Shown in pieces: positions 46,978 to 58,726 of a stretch of DNA of 64,000 nt. Position numbers and translations under genes: made by a program. This stretch comes from Anastrepha obliqua. Taxonomy: Eukaryota > Arthropoda > Insecta > Diptera > Tephritidae. The DNA is taken from NCBI RefSeq assembly GCF_027943255.1, contig NC_072894.1:55679601-55743600 (forward strand). The letters run 5' to 3'. A model generated the notes under the pieces. The model was not told the origin of the DNA. It saw only the letters and a program-made list of their open reading frames with translations, and did no database searches. How positions within the stretch are numbered: position 1 is the first letter of the stretch; each line of letters opens with the position of its first letter.

Positions 46978-47509
46978 CCCTATGGTCAGAAAGTACCGGG
47001 AATGGTTTATTTAAACGAACCGCGCACGTGGGAACCGGCCCATATATTTTTCCTATGTTGGTAGGACTGTAAGACACACATCTGTCACACATCTGGCCTG
47101 GCCGGCCAGAAATGTGGGCAAACAATTGTTGAATTTTGCATGATGATAACCACCATCGCACCGAGCCCAAATTGTGCTGGATTATTTGACCAAACACTAA
47201 GTAAATACCATCGTGCAAGCACCATATTCACCTGATATGACCCCGTGCGATTCTTCGTGTTTCCCTAGTTGAAGATACTACTTCGTGGAAGGAGATTTCA
47301 GTCGATAGAGGAGATTAAAGAGAATGCGACGACGGAGCTAAAGGCCATCCCTTCGTCGGTCTACCAGCGATGCATGGAACAGGGTTAAACGTTGGCACAT
47401 GTGTGTTGCTTCGGACGGGTCATATTTTGAAGGAGAAAAAATAAATTTGCCTGAAATTTAATTCTGTTTTGTTTTCTTTAAACATTCCCGGTACTTTCAG
47501 ATCATAGGG
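46978..47509 (+). mobile_element. 532-bp internally deleted mariner with both TIRs
   Basis: TA at 46976-46977 and 47510-47511; 27-bp inverted repeats with two mismatches (CCCTATGGTCAGAAAGTACC then GGGAATG). The right half still encodes APYSPDMTPCDSSCF (third catalytic block), and RVKRWHMCVASDGSYFEGEK near the end, on the plus strand. The HTHs and first two catalytic blocks are missing. Confidence 0.93.
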
Positions 47510-47511
47510 TA

Positions 47512-49465
47512 CAACAAAATCCAAACTTTTACAAAATAACAAGGTTACAGTAATAGATTCTGATAAAGAGGACAAAAAAACTATATGTGTTAAATTACCC
47601 CTTTCACTCTATGCTCTTATCAGAATGCGCAAAAATTCTTACAATCGCATTTTATTTTAATACATTTTACACTTTAGGAAAACGACGCTCCTGAACACTT
47701 CTGTGGGAAGAAAAGGGGAAATATTTTTGGGGTATGATTTAAACCCTCCTAATCCAGCCAAAATTACTAAAGCGGTTATCGCCTCAATCGAGAAGAACTT
47801 CCCAATAGATGGGAGTTCTTTAAGAAAGGTCAAAAATTCGCTTAACATATGGACACAGGGGCTTAAAATGTGCCACATAGTTTTCATAAATTTTTATTAG
47901 AAGTCTTTTAATAAACAAAGAACAAAATTCAACTTAAACGCCAGAAAGAAGCCAAAGCGCAAGATGTGTTTTAGTTTGAGCGCACATTTTTCATTTCGGA
48001 TTATTCTTTTGACGTTCAAGTTAAATTTGGAGAATTTTTATACTTTTATATCCTGTGTACTTTCATCATCGCACTAGGGCTGCTTCAATCACTTATGCGT
48101 ACTGCTGCGCGCTGTGATGTCCCACGAATATTTCTTACGGTGCACTAAACAATGGCAAACACTTCTGTCTGAGAACAAAAGGCACAAACTCGAATGTGCA
48201 TATATATGTATATGTATATGCACCTACATTTGGACGGGTCGGTTACTTATAAAATCAAAGTAAATGTCAAAAAGCAAGCTGAGCGTTTTGATGCTTATGT
48301 GAAGAGTATCCCGAAACAAGCCTTATATTTTTTGTCGTACCTTAGCATTTCGGACTAATCCAAAAGAATTTTTTTCGAGAAACTCTCCATATAAGCGTCC
48401 AAATAAAGCGCGGTTTTTTCGAATTCATTTTTGTCCAATCTAATGTACTTTTGAGCATATGCGGTATACTCTATAGTTCCATGCTTTCATACTGTTGTAT
48501 GTCTGTAGAAATTTGTCTATGGGTCCAAGTGCCACTATGAGCTGTAAGCTTGCAGTTTTCGCATTGTAATAGAGAATGTTAATGGCTGCTTCTATGCCTG
48601 CGACGGCACCGCCAGCTGTCGCATTCATTGCCACTGCAGTCTGTTGGCGGGTTGTATAATCGCTTTTAAATTAGTTAGTTACAAGTGTACACAATGAAAC
48701 ACGCAGACACTGACGTACTCGCACTAAATGGAGTACATGTACATATTCATATGTATGAGTGTAAATGTGATATACGCGAATATTTGCAAGCGAACAATGT
48801 CCCGTGTGCGCAAATCCTTATACAAACTTGTAATTCTTCGACCAACTGTAGAAGCGTAGTAATAGGCAGCCAAAGGAAGTAGCAGTAAACGCGCGACAGT
48901 TAAAATGCTTTTTAGCGCATTTATCACACACACTTACACAACAGCAGCACCTCACACATGCACATACATTGTTTGCCTTATAAATGTGTGCGAAATGTAG
49001 TTTAGTAGTTTGAATAGATTTGCTTGTGTGCATTTATAAAATACCTACATACATATAGAATATGCCGTACTTGGACAAAGAGACGTGCGACGTGCGACTG
49101 CAGCTGCTGTAGTGGAAGCAACAAAAACTGTAACTATTACCAGTACAAGCAACAGCAGCAATAGTAGCAACAACATTTATCATTCGACAGATACCAGCCC
49201 AACGACAAATGTAGCAAATGCACAATTAACGCGTTAGTATGCCTCAAAGTGCATTGTAGTGCTCATTTTAACCGTCGGTAAATACAACCATTTACTTCCC
49301 TCCCGAGCACTGCAGTGTTTCATTGTTTGCGTCCCAGAATGGCTAGTATTTTAGAATACACAAAGTACTGATTTTTAAAACAAATTATAGTAGTTTATTT
49401 AAGTACTTACTCAACTTGGTTAGGTTGAAGCGAAAGGATTTCGCAGCTTATGCGTTTAACTCCAA
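47512..49465. other. 2-kb stretch without a recognised gene
   Basis: Two 64-65-codon frames (47703-47900 plus; 48634-48440 minus) have no family resemblance. CAG/CAA-rich sequence at 49090-49170 and a palindromic GTGCATATA...TATATGCAC near 48198. Confidence 0.4.
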
Positions 49466-49469
49466 TGGT

Positions 49470-50805
49470 TGGAGAATAGCTTCTGGTGATGTTCGACTTC
49501 TTCTTCTTGATTTGCGCTTTAACCACTTACGCGATTTTGGCCGAGTTGACCAAAGCGCGCCAACGATTTCTTTCTCGAGCTTACGGGTCACAGTTGAACA
49601 CACCAAGTGAAGCCAATTCCTTCTCCACCTGACCTTTCCAACGCAGAGGCAAACTCCCTCTTCCTCTACTACCACTATCTGGTACCGTATCGAATACTTT
49701 CAGAGCCGGAGCGTTTGTAATCATTCGGAAGATATGACCCAGGCAGCGTAGCCGCTGGATCTTTATTCGCTGCGCTATGTCCATGTCGCCGTAAAGCTTA
49801 TATAGCTCATTGTTCCACGTTCACCTACAATACTCGATGTCGCCAACGTGCAAAGGCCCAAAAATCTTCTGCAGAATCTTTCTATCAAGCACTCCAAGGA
49901 ACGACCAAGCTTCTGGGTCATACGTTAGGACGGGCATGATGAGAGCCTTGTAGAGTTTTTTTTTGTCGAGACATGACTTTACTACTTAGTTCAAAGTAGC
50001 ACTTGTTGGCAAGAAAGATTCTACGTTGGATTTCAAGGCTGATATTGTTATCAGTGTTAATGCTGGTTCCTAAATATACGAAGTCTTTTACAACCTCAAA
50101 ATCATAACTGTCAAAAGTGGCGTGGGTGCCGATACACTAGTGCCCCGAATGTTTGATGACAGGAGGCACTTTGTTTTATCCTCGTTCACCACCAAACCCA
50201 CTCGCTTTGCTTCTTTACCCAGTTTGGAAAAAACAAAACTAATAGCGCAGTTGTTAAGGCCGGCGATGTCAATATCATCGGCATACACCAACTATTGTAC
50301 GCTCTTATAAAATATCGTGCCTGAGCGATTAAGTTCTGCGGCTCGCACGATCTTTGTCAGCATCAGGTTAAAGAAATCACATGGAAGAGAATCACACTGT
50401 CTGAAACCTCCTTTGGTATCAAACGGGACGGAGAAGTCCTCCGAAATTCCGACGGCGCTACTGGTACTAAGCAACGTCATCTTGCATAGCCGTTTTAGTT
50501 TTACGGAGATACCAAATTCAAATATCGCGGCATGTAGCTAACTCCGTTTCGTACTGTCGATTGCAGCTTTGAAATCGACGAAAAGATGGTGTGTATCGAG
50601 TCTCCTTTCATGGGTTTTAGCGTATTGTGAATATATCTAATCGATTGTGGGTATTCCTGGTCTAAAGCCACACAATACGCTTGCTAGAAACGAATACGCG
50701 ACATTTAGAATACTAGTCGCGCGGTAATTGGCACCCATTGCAGAATCGCCCTTTTTATGGATTGGGCAGAGCAAACTTAAATTCCATCCGACCATATTTT
50801 GCCTA
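49470..50805 (-). mobile_element. LINE reverse-transcriptase fragment (copy C)
   Basis: Minus strand from about 50800: WNLSLLCPIHKKGDSAMGAN, then a deletion around FRPG, MTLLSTSSAVGISEDFSVPF, GGFRQCDSLPCDFFNLMLTK, VYADDIDIAG (catalytic YADD), VGLVVNEDKTKCLLSS, and C-terminal MDIAQRIKIQRLRCLGHIFR plus LPLRWKGQVEKELASLGV. Same family as 35572 and 41280. Frameshifted; truncated at 50805 by a mariner. Confidence 0.9.
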
Positions 50806-50814
50806 TAGGCTTTT

Positions 50815-51181
50815 GGACTGAAAAGGCCTGATCGACATGGTCTAACCATACATCTGCACGACAACGCCAGGCCCCATGTTGTACAAGTCGTCAAAGTCAT
50901 CGCACTCCAATAGCTCGAATTGAAAGCATTCGCCGTATGTTCTGGACCTTGCACCGACCGATTACCATCTATTCCGCTTGCTGTGAAATCATATGAAGGG
51001 CGTTACCTTCGTTGAGTAGGATATTCTTGGCGGAACGGCGTGAACGAATTGGTAGAGAGATGGGAAGAGGTTGTAAACAGCAACGACGATGATATGATTG
51101 ATTAGCTTATTGATATAATTTTTGTTTTTTATTTAAATAAAAGTCTTTGGTAAAAATGCTGCGAACTTATTCCCCAACCCA
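50815..51181 (+). mobile_element. Mariner 3' part with one TIR
   Basis: Plus strand: TIHLHDNARPHVVQVVKVIA (second catalytic Asp), ENLERMFWTLHRPITIYS-like remains, and NELVERWEEVVNSNDDDMID. It ends in GAACTTATTCCCCAACCCAA at 51150-51178 followed by TATA. The 5' two-thirds are absent and the LINE abuts it directly. Confidence 0.85.
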
Positions 51182-51184
51182 ATA

Positions 51185-52955
51185 TATTATTAAGTTGATT
51201 TTACTTCATATTTCTTCGTTATTTGTAGTACATCCGCGAATCTGTAGCATTTAAAAAATTATCACTTTCGCACTAAATTCTGACAAAAGTTCATATTAAA
51301 TTTGCTTTTCAACAACTATGAATCAAGGCGAATCTATATATTAAAGGCGGTAACTGATTTGTTTTTTTTTTCTTTCGTCGTGTCCATGTGGCTGTCAGCC
51401 CAGAATGAAACAAAGCGAAGTCATTCTTTATTTTCTACTTTTGGAATACTTTGCTTTGACAATCAAACGTACCTAGAGGTACAACAAAACATTGTTGTTG
51501 GTGTAGCGCCATCACCTTTAATGAATGCGCCTTGCTATGAATGACACTTTTAAAAAATCAAATCAAACTTTTAACTTGAACTGTACTATTGTTTTCGCAA
51601 TAATTTAATTCATTGAGATTTTCGAAATATTTATAATTTAATTGTTGGAACTAGCGCTTGCTGTTTTATTCGATACTTTAAAATGAAACATAATTTGAGT
51701 TATGAAAATTTTAGGTGAAAGCATGTTTTTGCCCAAAAGCGGATGAAATTAAAAAAAAAAAGTAAATATGGCTGTATTAAATACCTAAATGGCTTGCGCC
51801 TATAAAAAGTCCAATTGTTGACCTAATTTCAGGATGACTTGCTTCTGCATGGTTTTGACGGCGCACATGTATATATTTATACATATATATAAGTAGTTAT
51901 GTCGTAAGAATGCACATATATATTTACAATTTATGCGCATGTTTGTCGTGTATACATATACATATATGAGTACACATATACAACAGCAAGTTGATGACCG
52001 TGCATTTTTGTGTGCAAATAAATATTTAAAAATGTATTTTTATTATTACATCCACTATGAGTTCATATGCAAAAGTTCAGTTGGCTATTACAATATATAT
52101 AGCTATTTATTTAAATCCATGCCTATATAAATACATATTTACACATATACATACCTACATTTGTATTTAAGAGCTTACACTCGCAATCACTCAACTTACA
52201 TCAGTCTCCATCTGCAATTTAATAATTGATAAATGAAATCCATAAATTCTCACAGAAACGTGCACAAATTTGCTTTAATATGCACTTACAAGGCAACAAC
52301 AACATCGAAAACCAACACATCAACCAGCTATTGCACGGCTCAACTAGTTGCAGCACAATGCAGTTCAGCTCAACATATGACGTTGACATATTGAAGTAGC
52401 TTGACCGCCCATCGGGCTGTTGTACTGCTTCTATGTAGGTAAACGCCTATGTATTTACTATGCCCAAAGTCTTTCTGACTGTGACGTGCGTAGCTATTTA
52501 CACACATACGTATATTTGTGTACTCGTCATGTTTCACAAAATGTCGACCAAAATCCACATATTCACGATATGCATATACAAAAATTATTAACCCACTTGC
52601 CAGGAAATTTCGGCAGAGCGCATTGTTAGAATGAATTTTTTAAAGTTAAAGAGGCTTGATATTTTGTGATCAAAAACATATACTAAATATTTAGTATAAA
52701 TATGACTAAGCCCTGTTTACGTCTTGATTTGAACTTCAATGGTTTATTATAATTTTTCTTTTATTTTTGGTGGCACAAAATTAATCATCCAATTTTGTTT
52801 TGGAATAACTTTTTTACTAAATAAAACAAACAAAAACAAAAAGGTTTTGAGTGATGGAAACCTTTATTTTGATCACTGCGCGTCCCATTGCTTTTCCGTT
52901 TGTATACTGCAGGTGCCTAGTTCAAATTTTGTGTAGGTTCTTAAAAATGCATTGA
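51185..52955. other. Intergenic with CATATA/TATG simple sequence
   Basis: Short simple repeats at 51865-51990 and 52130-52160; no gene recognised. Confidence 0.4.
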
Positions 52956-52989
52956 CTGTCGGCACATCCAGGAGTGATCTTATGAGGCT

Positions 52990-53560
52990 GGTAAAACTCT
53001 TTGACTGTTATTTAAGGGACAGATACCTGTGAAATTTAGAAAAAAAATTTTTTTATAAAATGCTAATATAATCCTTTAAGAATATGTCAAAAAATTTTTA
53101 GAACGTAAACTTAAGTATTTCTTATATAATATTATAGATCGTTAACCGTGACGACTCTGTTCTTTGCGTTCAAGCGTTGGGAGAGGTATAGTTACGTTGC
53201 CGACTTATAACGCGTTTTTCTCAAAACTATCGAATTGGCGTACACGATAACTCGAAAAGTTATTGACCGATCTCCCTGAAATTTTGCACACATATTTTTT
53301 ATGATATTTTGTGAATTTACAATTTTTTCGAAGCAAAAATAGTAGGAAAATTCGCCCCAAAATTCACTTTTTTTAATCATTTTATTCAGCGAATTTGTTT
53401 TTTTCCATTTATTGTTAATTCATATAGAAATTATGACATGAGTAAACAAAAAAGTTTTTGGTTTTTTGTATTTAGGTCACTGACGTCGGTACTTTAATGT
53501 ATAAATAAACTGTAGCCAATTTTGAAAAAAATATATTGACTCCTTCATTTTAAATAATTT
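52990..53560. repeat. Repeat resembling the flank at 41730
   Basis: TTTAAGGGACAGATACCTGT at about 53013 looks like an element end. CTCGAAAAGTTATTGACCGA and CTCCCTGAAATTTT (53250-53290) resemble 41800-41835. No coding region. Confidence 0.45.
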
Positions 53561-53703
53561 TAATGAAAAGCAGGGAAAATATAGCCGTTTCGATGGACAA
53601 GCGAGAATGGAGAGTCCATGGTCATGCAACGTTTTAGGTATTTTCTTTCCGCGAGAGAGAAAAAATATGTAACGTAGAGGAAAGGAGGGAGACAGCTATG
53701 CCT

Positions 53704-53724
53704 TATATATATATATATATATAT
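53704..53724. repeat. (TA)10 microsatellite
   Basis: Uninterrupted TA dinucleotides. Confidence 0.95.
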
Positions 53725-53784
53725 CTTAGATACACTTTAGGATATTTTTCCTGAGTTTTTCCTTGTGGTTTCCTAGTGGGATAT

Positions 53785-53975
53785 AACACTGCCTACTTTT
53801 TGGCGCTTGTTTGTGGGTGCAAAGCTATTGGAAATATATTTTTGGTGCCTACTTTTTGCCGTTATATTTCCTTGGTGCCTACTGTTTTGGGGCGTTTTTT
53901 GGTCCCAATTATTTTGATGTTGTTTTTGGTGCCTAATTTTTGGCGCTTATTTCCGTTTCCTGGCTGGTCCTTGGT
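53785..53975. repeat. Imperfect short repeats of GGTGCCTACTTTTTGGCGC type
   Basis: The unit recurs at about 53788, 53840, 53872 and 53932 with substitutions (GGTGCCTACTGTTTTGGGGC, GGTGCCTAATTTTTGGCGCT). On the minus strand each unit reads GTK within an LGTK/VGTK phrase. Confidence 0.7.
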
Positions 53976-54295
53976 ATTGCCTTGCGGTAATTTGTGCCGT
54001 TGCCGCGGTCCTGGAATCGCTGCGTTTGTGCGGATGATAACACTCGGAGTACTGCGCGTTGTTGCCAAGGTTTATGTCCGGTGTTTACCTACACCGGTCG
54101 ACCCGTCTCCGGTTTTTGTAAATTTTTTTTTATTTGTATTCTCTGCAAATGTTGTGAATTTATTTAGATATATATTCTTTCTCTCTCTTCTCTCTCGGGT
54201 CTCTCCCTCTTTCTTTGTCTGCCTTGAAAGTTTCTCTTCTGTTATGTGTACTACGCTACACACACTTTTTTTTTAATATTCATTGACATTTCATC

Positions 54296-54835
54296 ATGGA
54301 AAGACTTACGCCCCAACAAGGTTTACAAATCGTACAATTTTATTACGAAAATCGACGCTCTGTGAAAAGTGTTCATTGCGCGCTATTTTTTTGGCGCGGC
54401 TTATGGATGAATCATCAGCCCATATTTCTTCAAAGACGAGGCTGGCGCCAATGTAAGAGTGAATGGCGAACGCTATCGCACCATGATAAACGACTTTTTG
54501 ATTTGGAATTTAGAAATTGAAGCGCACAGCATTTGGTTCCAACATAACGGCGCTACTTGGCATACAGCTCGCGAAACAATGGACTTACTTCGCCGTCTCT
54601 CGTGGACTTGTGAGTTGGCCACCAAGATCGTGTGGTATCAATCCTTTGAGGGGATATGCAAAGACTAAGTGCTTTGTGGATAAACAAGCTACGAATGAGG
54701 TATTGGAAGCCAACATTACTACGAATGTCTACATTACGAAGTTCTACAGTGAGTTATTCAAAATTGGTGTTTATGGATGGAGGAATTACGGCGCAGTTAT
54801 GGCCAATGACTGAGTGTTTCTACACAAAAATAATA
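54296..54835 (+). mobile_element. DD41D derivative, internally deleted
   Basis: Starts MERLTPQQGLQIVQFYYENR then RSVKSVHCAL at 54296, then jumps into the core (RGLWMNHQPIFL is a shifted form of the CGLW..IISPYFF block), NGERYRTMINDFLIWNLEIE, WFQHNGATWHTARETMDLLR and, frameshifted, SWPPRSCGINPL. The second catalytic Asp is Asn (QHNGAT). TIRs not identified. Confidence 0.85.
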
Positions 54836-54839
54836 AAGA

Positions 54840-55490
54840 TTGTTATTGACTCTTTTCTCTAAACGATGGCAAGTAATAGTTTTTGGTTCACTTGATTAAG
54901 GCCGTAGAGGAAAATATTAAGATAATAAGACGATTTGATTGTAAACTGTTACTTACTGTTTTGTTTCACACAAATTCTTCGAATATCTTGAAACTATGGT
55001 CTAATGCATGTACAGAATGCGCAATTTAATGAATTAATTTTTTTTATAAAATTTCAGTGTATACAATATCTGCAGTTTTTCTGTTATGTGTAAAAACATT
55101 GAGACCTAAGGCCCCTTAGCATCTTAACTGTTCTTGAGCGTTGTTTATTGTCGCTTAAATTGAAATAGAATGGAAGATGACATCAAAAAGATTTCTCCAA
55201 CAGCACAGCCAGTCGGAATTGTACACTCAAGCGTTCTACCCACCTTTATCAGCAGCTTAGTTAAATTACATAATGAGTGGACTTAGGTCACTTAGTTGGC
55301 GGATTAGTGGGAGATCCTACTTCAATAATTAGTTTGTGTGGCGACCATGCGCGCCACCAAAGAGGAGTTTTGGGGTTTAATGTTTTTTTTTTTGCTTTAT
55401 TATTATTCTTCAGTTTGTAGAAATGAAGAATGCGTGGCGTACATTTTCGCATATTGCTTTATATAAACACACAAACAGTTTTTTGTAAAA
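54840..55490. other. Intergenic, nothing recognised
   Basis: AT-rich; no recognisable feature. Confidence 0.4.
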
Positions 55491-55494
55491 AAAA

Positions 55495-55800
55495 TTAATT
55501 TTTGTTTGAAAAGTTGTTTTCCGAAAATACACGACTGGTTTGGCGACCGTTTTGCTTCAAAAGTGATTTGAGATGTTCTTCATCGAATTCAGAAGCCCTT
55601 CCGTTACAGGACGTGTCATCGACATCAAACTCGCCATTTTTGAACTTGGAAACCTTTTCCGAGCTGTAGACTTGTCTATGGCACCTTGTCCATAAACGTC
55701 GCAAATGTCCCGGGCTGCTTCGGCAGCTTTTCGACCTAGATGAAAGACAAAGAAGAGCCTCCTGGGTATTCCATTTCTAAGCCCCAAAACTAATGAAAAA
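55495..55800 (-). mobile_element. Mariner N-terminal fragment
   Basis: Minus strand: FFVFHLGRKAAEAARDICDV, YGQGAIDKSTARK, then frameshift, VSKFKNGEFDVDD, SEFDEEHLKSLLKQNGRQTS. This is the first HTH and linker of a mariner. The 5' side at about 55790 has AGTTTTGGGGCTTAGAAATG, a TIR-like sequence. Confidence 0.85.
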
Positions 55801-56023
55801 TTAAATAATTCAAAACTAGAATTAACATAGTTTTGTAGAGCAGAAGAGATCTATCGTATGAATACTTATCCTTTGCCAAACAGCAATCAAATCGTTGCAA
55901 ACAAATATATACATAAAAACGCTATGCTAAAGCTTAACTTAATAACCACCAACTCAATAGTTCCGATAGGTAGTATCGATAGCTCTAAGCCATCGATAGT
56001 ATTTTTTGGGAAAAGCAAACCAT

Positions 56024-56270
56024 CGGCAGCAGCTGAATGGGTTGATGCGTGATTACCATTCGGAGTATGTAGGTTCAAATCTCCGTGCATGAAATACCAA
56101 AGTGAAGAACAAGCTTTTTATAATAGCGGGCGGGGCGCCCCTCGGCAGGCAATGGCAAACATCCTAGTGTATTTATGCCATCAAAAACCTCTTCATAAAA
56201 ACCATTTGCCGTTGGAAGTTGGCTTAAAACTTTAGCTCCCTCTACTTGTGGAACAACAACAGGACTCTAC
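56024..56270 (+). repeat. tRNA-derived SINE with head (copy 11)
   Basis: Head GGCAGCAGCTGAATGGGTTG and B box AGGTTCAAATCTCC, body GCCCCTCGGCAGGCAATGGC, GCCATCAAAAACCTCTTCAT, CCGTTGGAAGTTGGC, and the TTGTGGAACAACA block at the end. Confidence 0.92.
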
Positions 56271-56271
56271 T

Positions 56272-56981
56272 ATAAGAGCTTCATCGCTTAGCACTTCAGA
56301 AATCGTAAGCCTGTTTTTTCTTTTAATTAATTACAACTTACATCCCAGCATTATCGTATAACTTCTTAAATTCAACTTCGTCATTATTTCTTAGAAGCGA
56401 AAACATTATATCGAACTTACGCATCGGTAACGTGGCTCTAAAAACATGAATGCATAATTTTTTTAATTTTGGCCAGTGCTGTTTTATATTTTTTGAAGTA
56501 TAATTTTTGGACCAATGATTGCATTTATAACTTTCTTGCCATGATTAGTACGATGGAAAGTGGCATTATTTATTAATATCAAAACTTTGGGAAGGGTTTG
56601 AGCTTTGATATATCGTTGTTTTCTCAAGTTTAAAACCGAACAATAAAACCTACTCCATTTTATTCTTTCATACATATAAAACAAAAAAATGGGAAGAGGT
56701 TATACGTAAAAACGCATAAATTCAATGTCTGCATTTAGTGCTGAAAAGCAAAGCTTCTGACACACATTTCAATCAGATGGAGCTTGTGCTGACAAATGCT
56801 TAGCCAGTAGCATTTTCGTAAATTTAAGATGATTAGTATGAGCCACCCGCAAAATGTCGAATCCCAACGTGCAACCGAATTGCATATTACTGATGTGACG
56901 TACGGTGGCGGTTAACGCGTGGTAGCTGCAAAATGGATATATGTATATTTGCAGGCAGTGTTGTATGCTTACTTCTACAGG
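56272..56981. other. Intergenic, nothing recognised
   Basis: No recognisable feature. Confidence 0.4.
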
Positions 56982-56983
56982 TA

Positions 56984-57565
56984 TAGGGCGCTTCAATGGT
57001 GATGCACATCTTTAACAGCAATTATTTATGGTACGTGATTTTTTTATCATTTCATATAAAAGTGGTACAAACGTTTTATGAAAACGGTTGTTCTACAAGA
57101 AGTGTATTTCGCGCCTTGCGTGATTGCATTTGAGGTAAATCTACTTGTCATTCAAGAAAAAACTATGCGTGACATGAAACTTCTTTTGGCCTGAATTGGA
57201 TGACATGGCCATTATTGCCACTTGCCACACTGCGGATGAGACAACGGTTCTATTGCAAACGAAGTTCACAGGGCGCTCCATCTTACGAAAAAAAGGAGGC
57301 CAAATGGCTTGGAAGATCTTGCGTTTTGACAGCACTGGTCTTCTTTCTGTGGGATTTTGTAAAAGGTATGAAATATGCCAATAAGCCCCGGTGCTACCAG
57401 ATGAGTCGTGTTGGATACTGTGTTTCACACGTAAATGCAGCATGTAGAAGGAATACTAAACAGTATGAAGAAAGAGAAAAAAACACATATTTCGACAAAT
57501 TGTGTTGTGTTTTATTTATATATTTGTTATACAAAGAAAATCTGTGGCCTTATTGAATCGCCCTG
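56984..57565 (+). mobile_element. DD41D derivative, 582 bp, heavily decayed
   Basis: TA at 56982-56983 and 57566-57567; ends YAGGGCGMTTCAAT inverted. The frame pieces VVQTFYENGCSTRSVFRALR (57065-57125), FWPELDDM (57187), TCHTADETTVLLQTKF (57221) and, shifted, DFVKGMKYANKPRCYQ (57354) give the order of a DUF4817-DDE transposase with most of the core gone. Confidence 0.85.
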
Positions 57566-57567
57566 TA

Positions 57568-58725
57568 TATTTCGTATTATAATAGTTGTACATTCCGGTG
57601 AACAGGCGTAATTATCGTATGCTGTAAACGGCATTTCGGTAGGCGAATGGGCTTGGGAGAGTGTATATATGTATGTGTGTAAGCTCAACATCAGATTTGC
57701 CGCGTATGTATTTAGGCTTTGTTGTTGTTGCTTATTCATACTCCTCTGCGTGTACTGCGTGTACTGCTTCCATTTGACCACCTTTGACATGGGCATACAC
57801 ATTTCTGATGCGTAAATGTGAATGTGGGCTTATCATAAATGCGGATTTACGTACTCGTAGGCTCCAATGTGAAAGTGTGTGTGTGAGCATTACATACATT
57901 TAAATAATATGTACTCGTATGCCCATACTCTACATTCATATCTATGTATGTATGCCACGCACTGACCAGCGCTGCATGATTTACGCGCACATGAATGCAA
58001 GTTGCGTGCCAAGATATATGTACATACACATGTATACTTATACATGAGTAGACTGGCAGACCAATACATACAAATGCACTCATACATATTCGCATGTACT
58101 ACATATGTATGGAAATGTGTGAATATGCATGTTATATATTATTTGTTGTTTTGTTGCAATTTTATTGTTGTCTTTGGGCGTTGGCTCCGACGCGTACACG
58201 CACCTGTGTTTCGTACATTCGCATATACGTACTTGTATTTACATATATACCTCGCTGATTGTATTCTGCATGGCATTGCATGTGCGCAGTATTCTTTCTG
58301 TTTGCATTTCGCTATGGCTTTTATTTCGTTAAATGTGTGTCGCCGCGTTGCATAATTACTTTGCACTACGGCGGGGCGTATACGTAATTATTCATGCATT
58401 TCAGTTTTCGATGTGATGAAAATTACATGCATCGGCAAAATTGCTAGAAAATAATGAATGTAGGGCGAAATCAAAAGAGTTTATAACACTGCGGCTCAAT
58501 TTAAATTTCGTAGCTACATCGATTGGGAGTTCTTTCTATTTTAATAATACTGTGGTTGAATTCTTTTATTATCTGCGATGTCCTCATATGTACTTGGGCA
58601 GATAAAATTCGATTTGGTTATTTTTACATTGTTTGAAGTGCCATGCCAATATTTTTGATATATATCGCAAGTGTCAATTTAAATAACTTTGAAAAAAACA
58701 TTTTGGCCTCAGAGGCATATAAGGC
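57568..58725. other. Intergenic rich in CATACA/TATG words
   Basis: Dense TACATA, TATGTATG and GTGTGTG motifs between 57660 and 58280. The frames crossing it are low-complexity His/Tyr/Cys/Thr strings, not genes. Confidence 0.5.
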
Positions 58726-58726
58726 A

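Noticed and set aside
51302..51544. 80-codon plus frame with protein-like composition
   Set aside because: No recognisable motif, signal or splice context; left as intergenic.
53776..54276. 166-codon plus frame
   Set aside because: Hydrophobic string produced by T-rich repeats; no domain or good start. The minus reading is more protein-like but also unproven.
57847..58366. Frames of 65-117 codons on both strands
   Set aside because: Created by TACATA/TATGTG simple sequence; His/Tyr/Thr/Cys low complexity without any family signal.
58139..58366. Minus frame of 75 codons
   Set aside because: Falls in the simple-sequence region and has no supporting feature.
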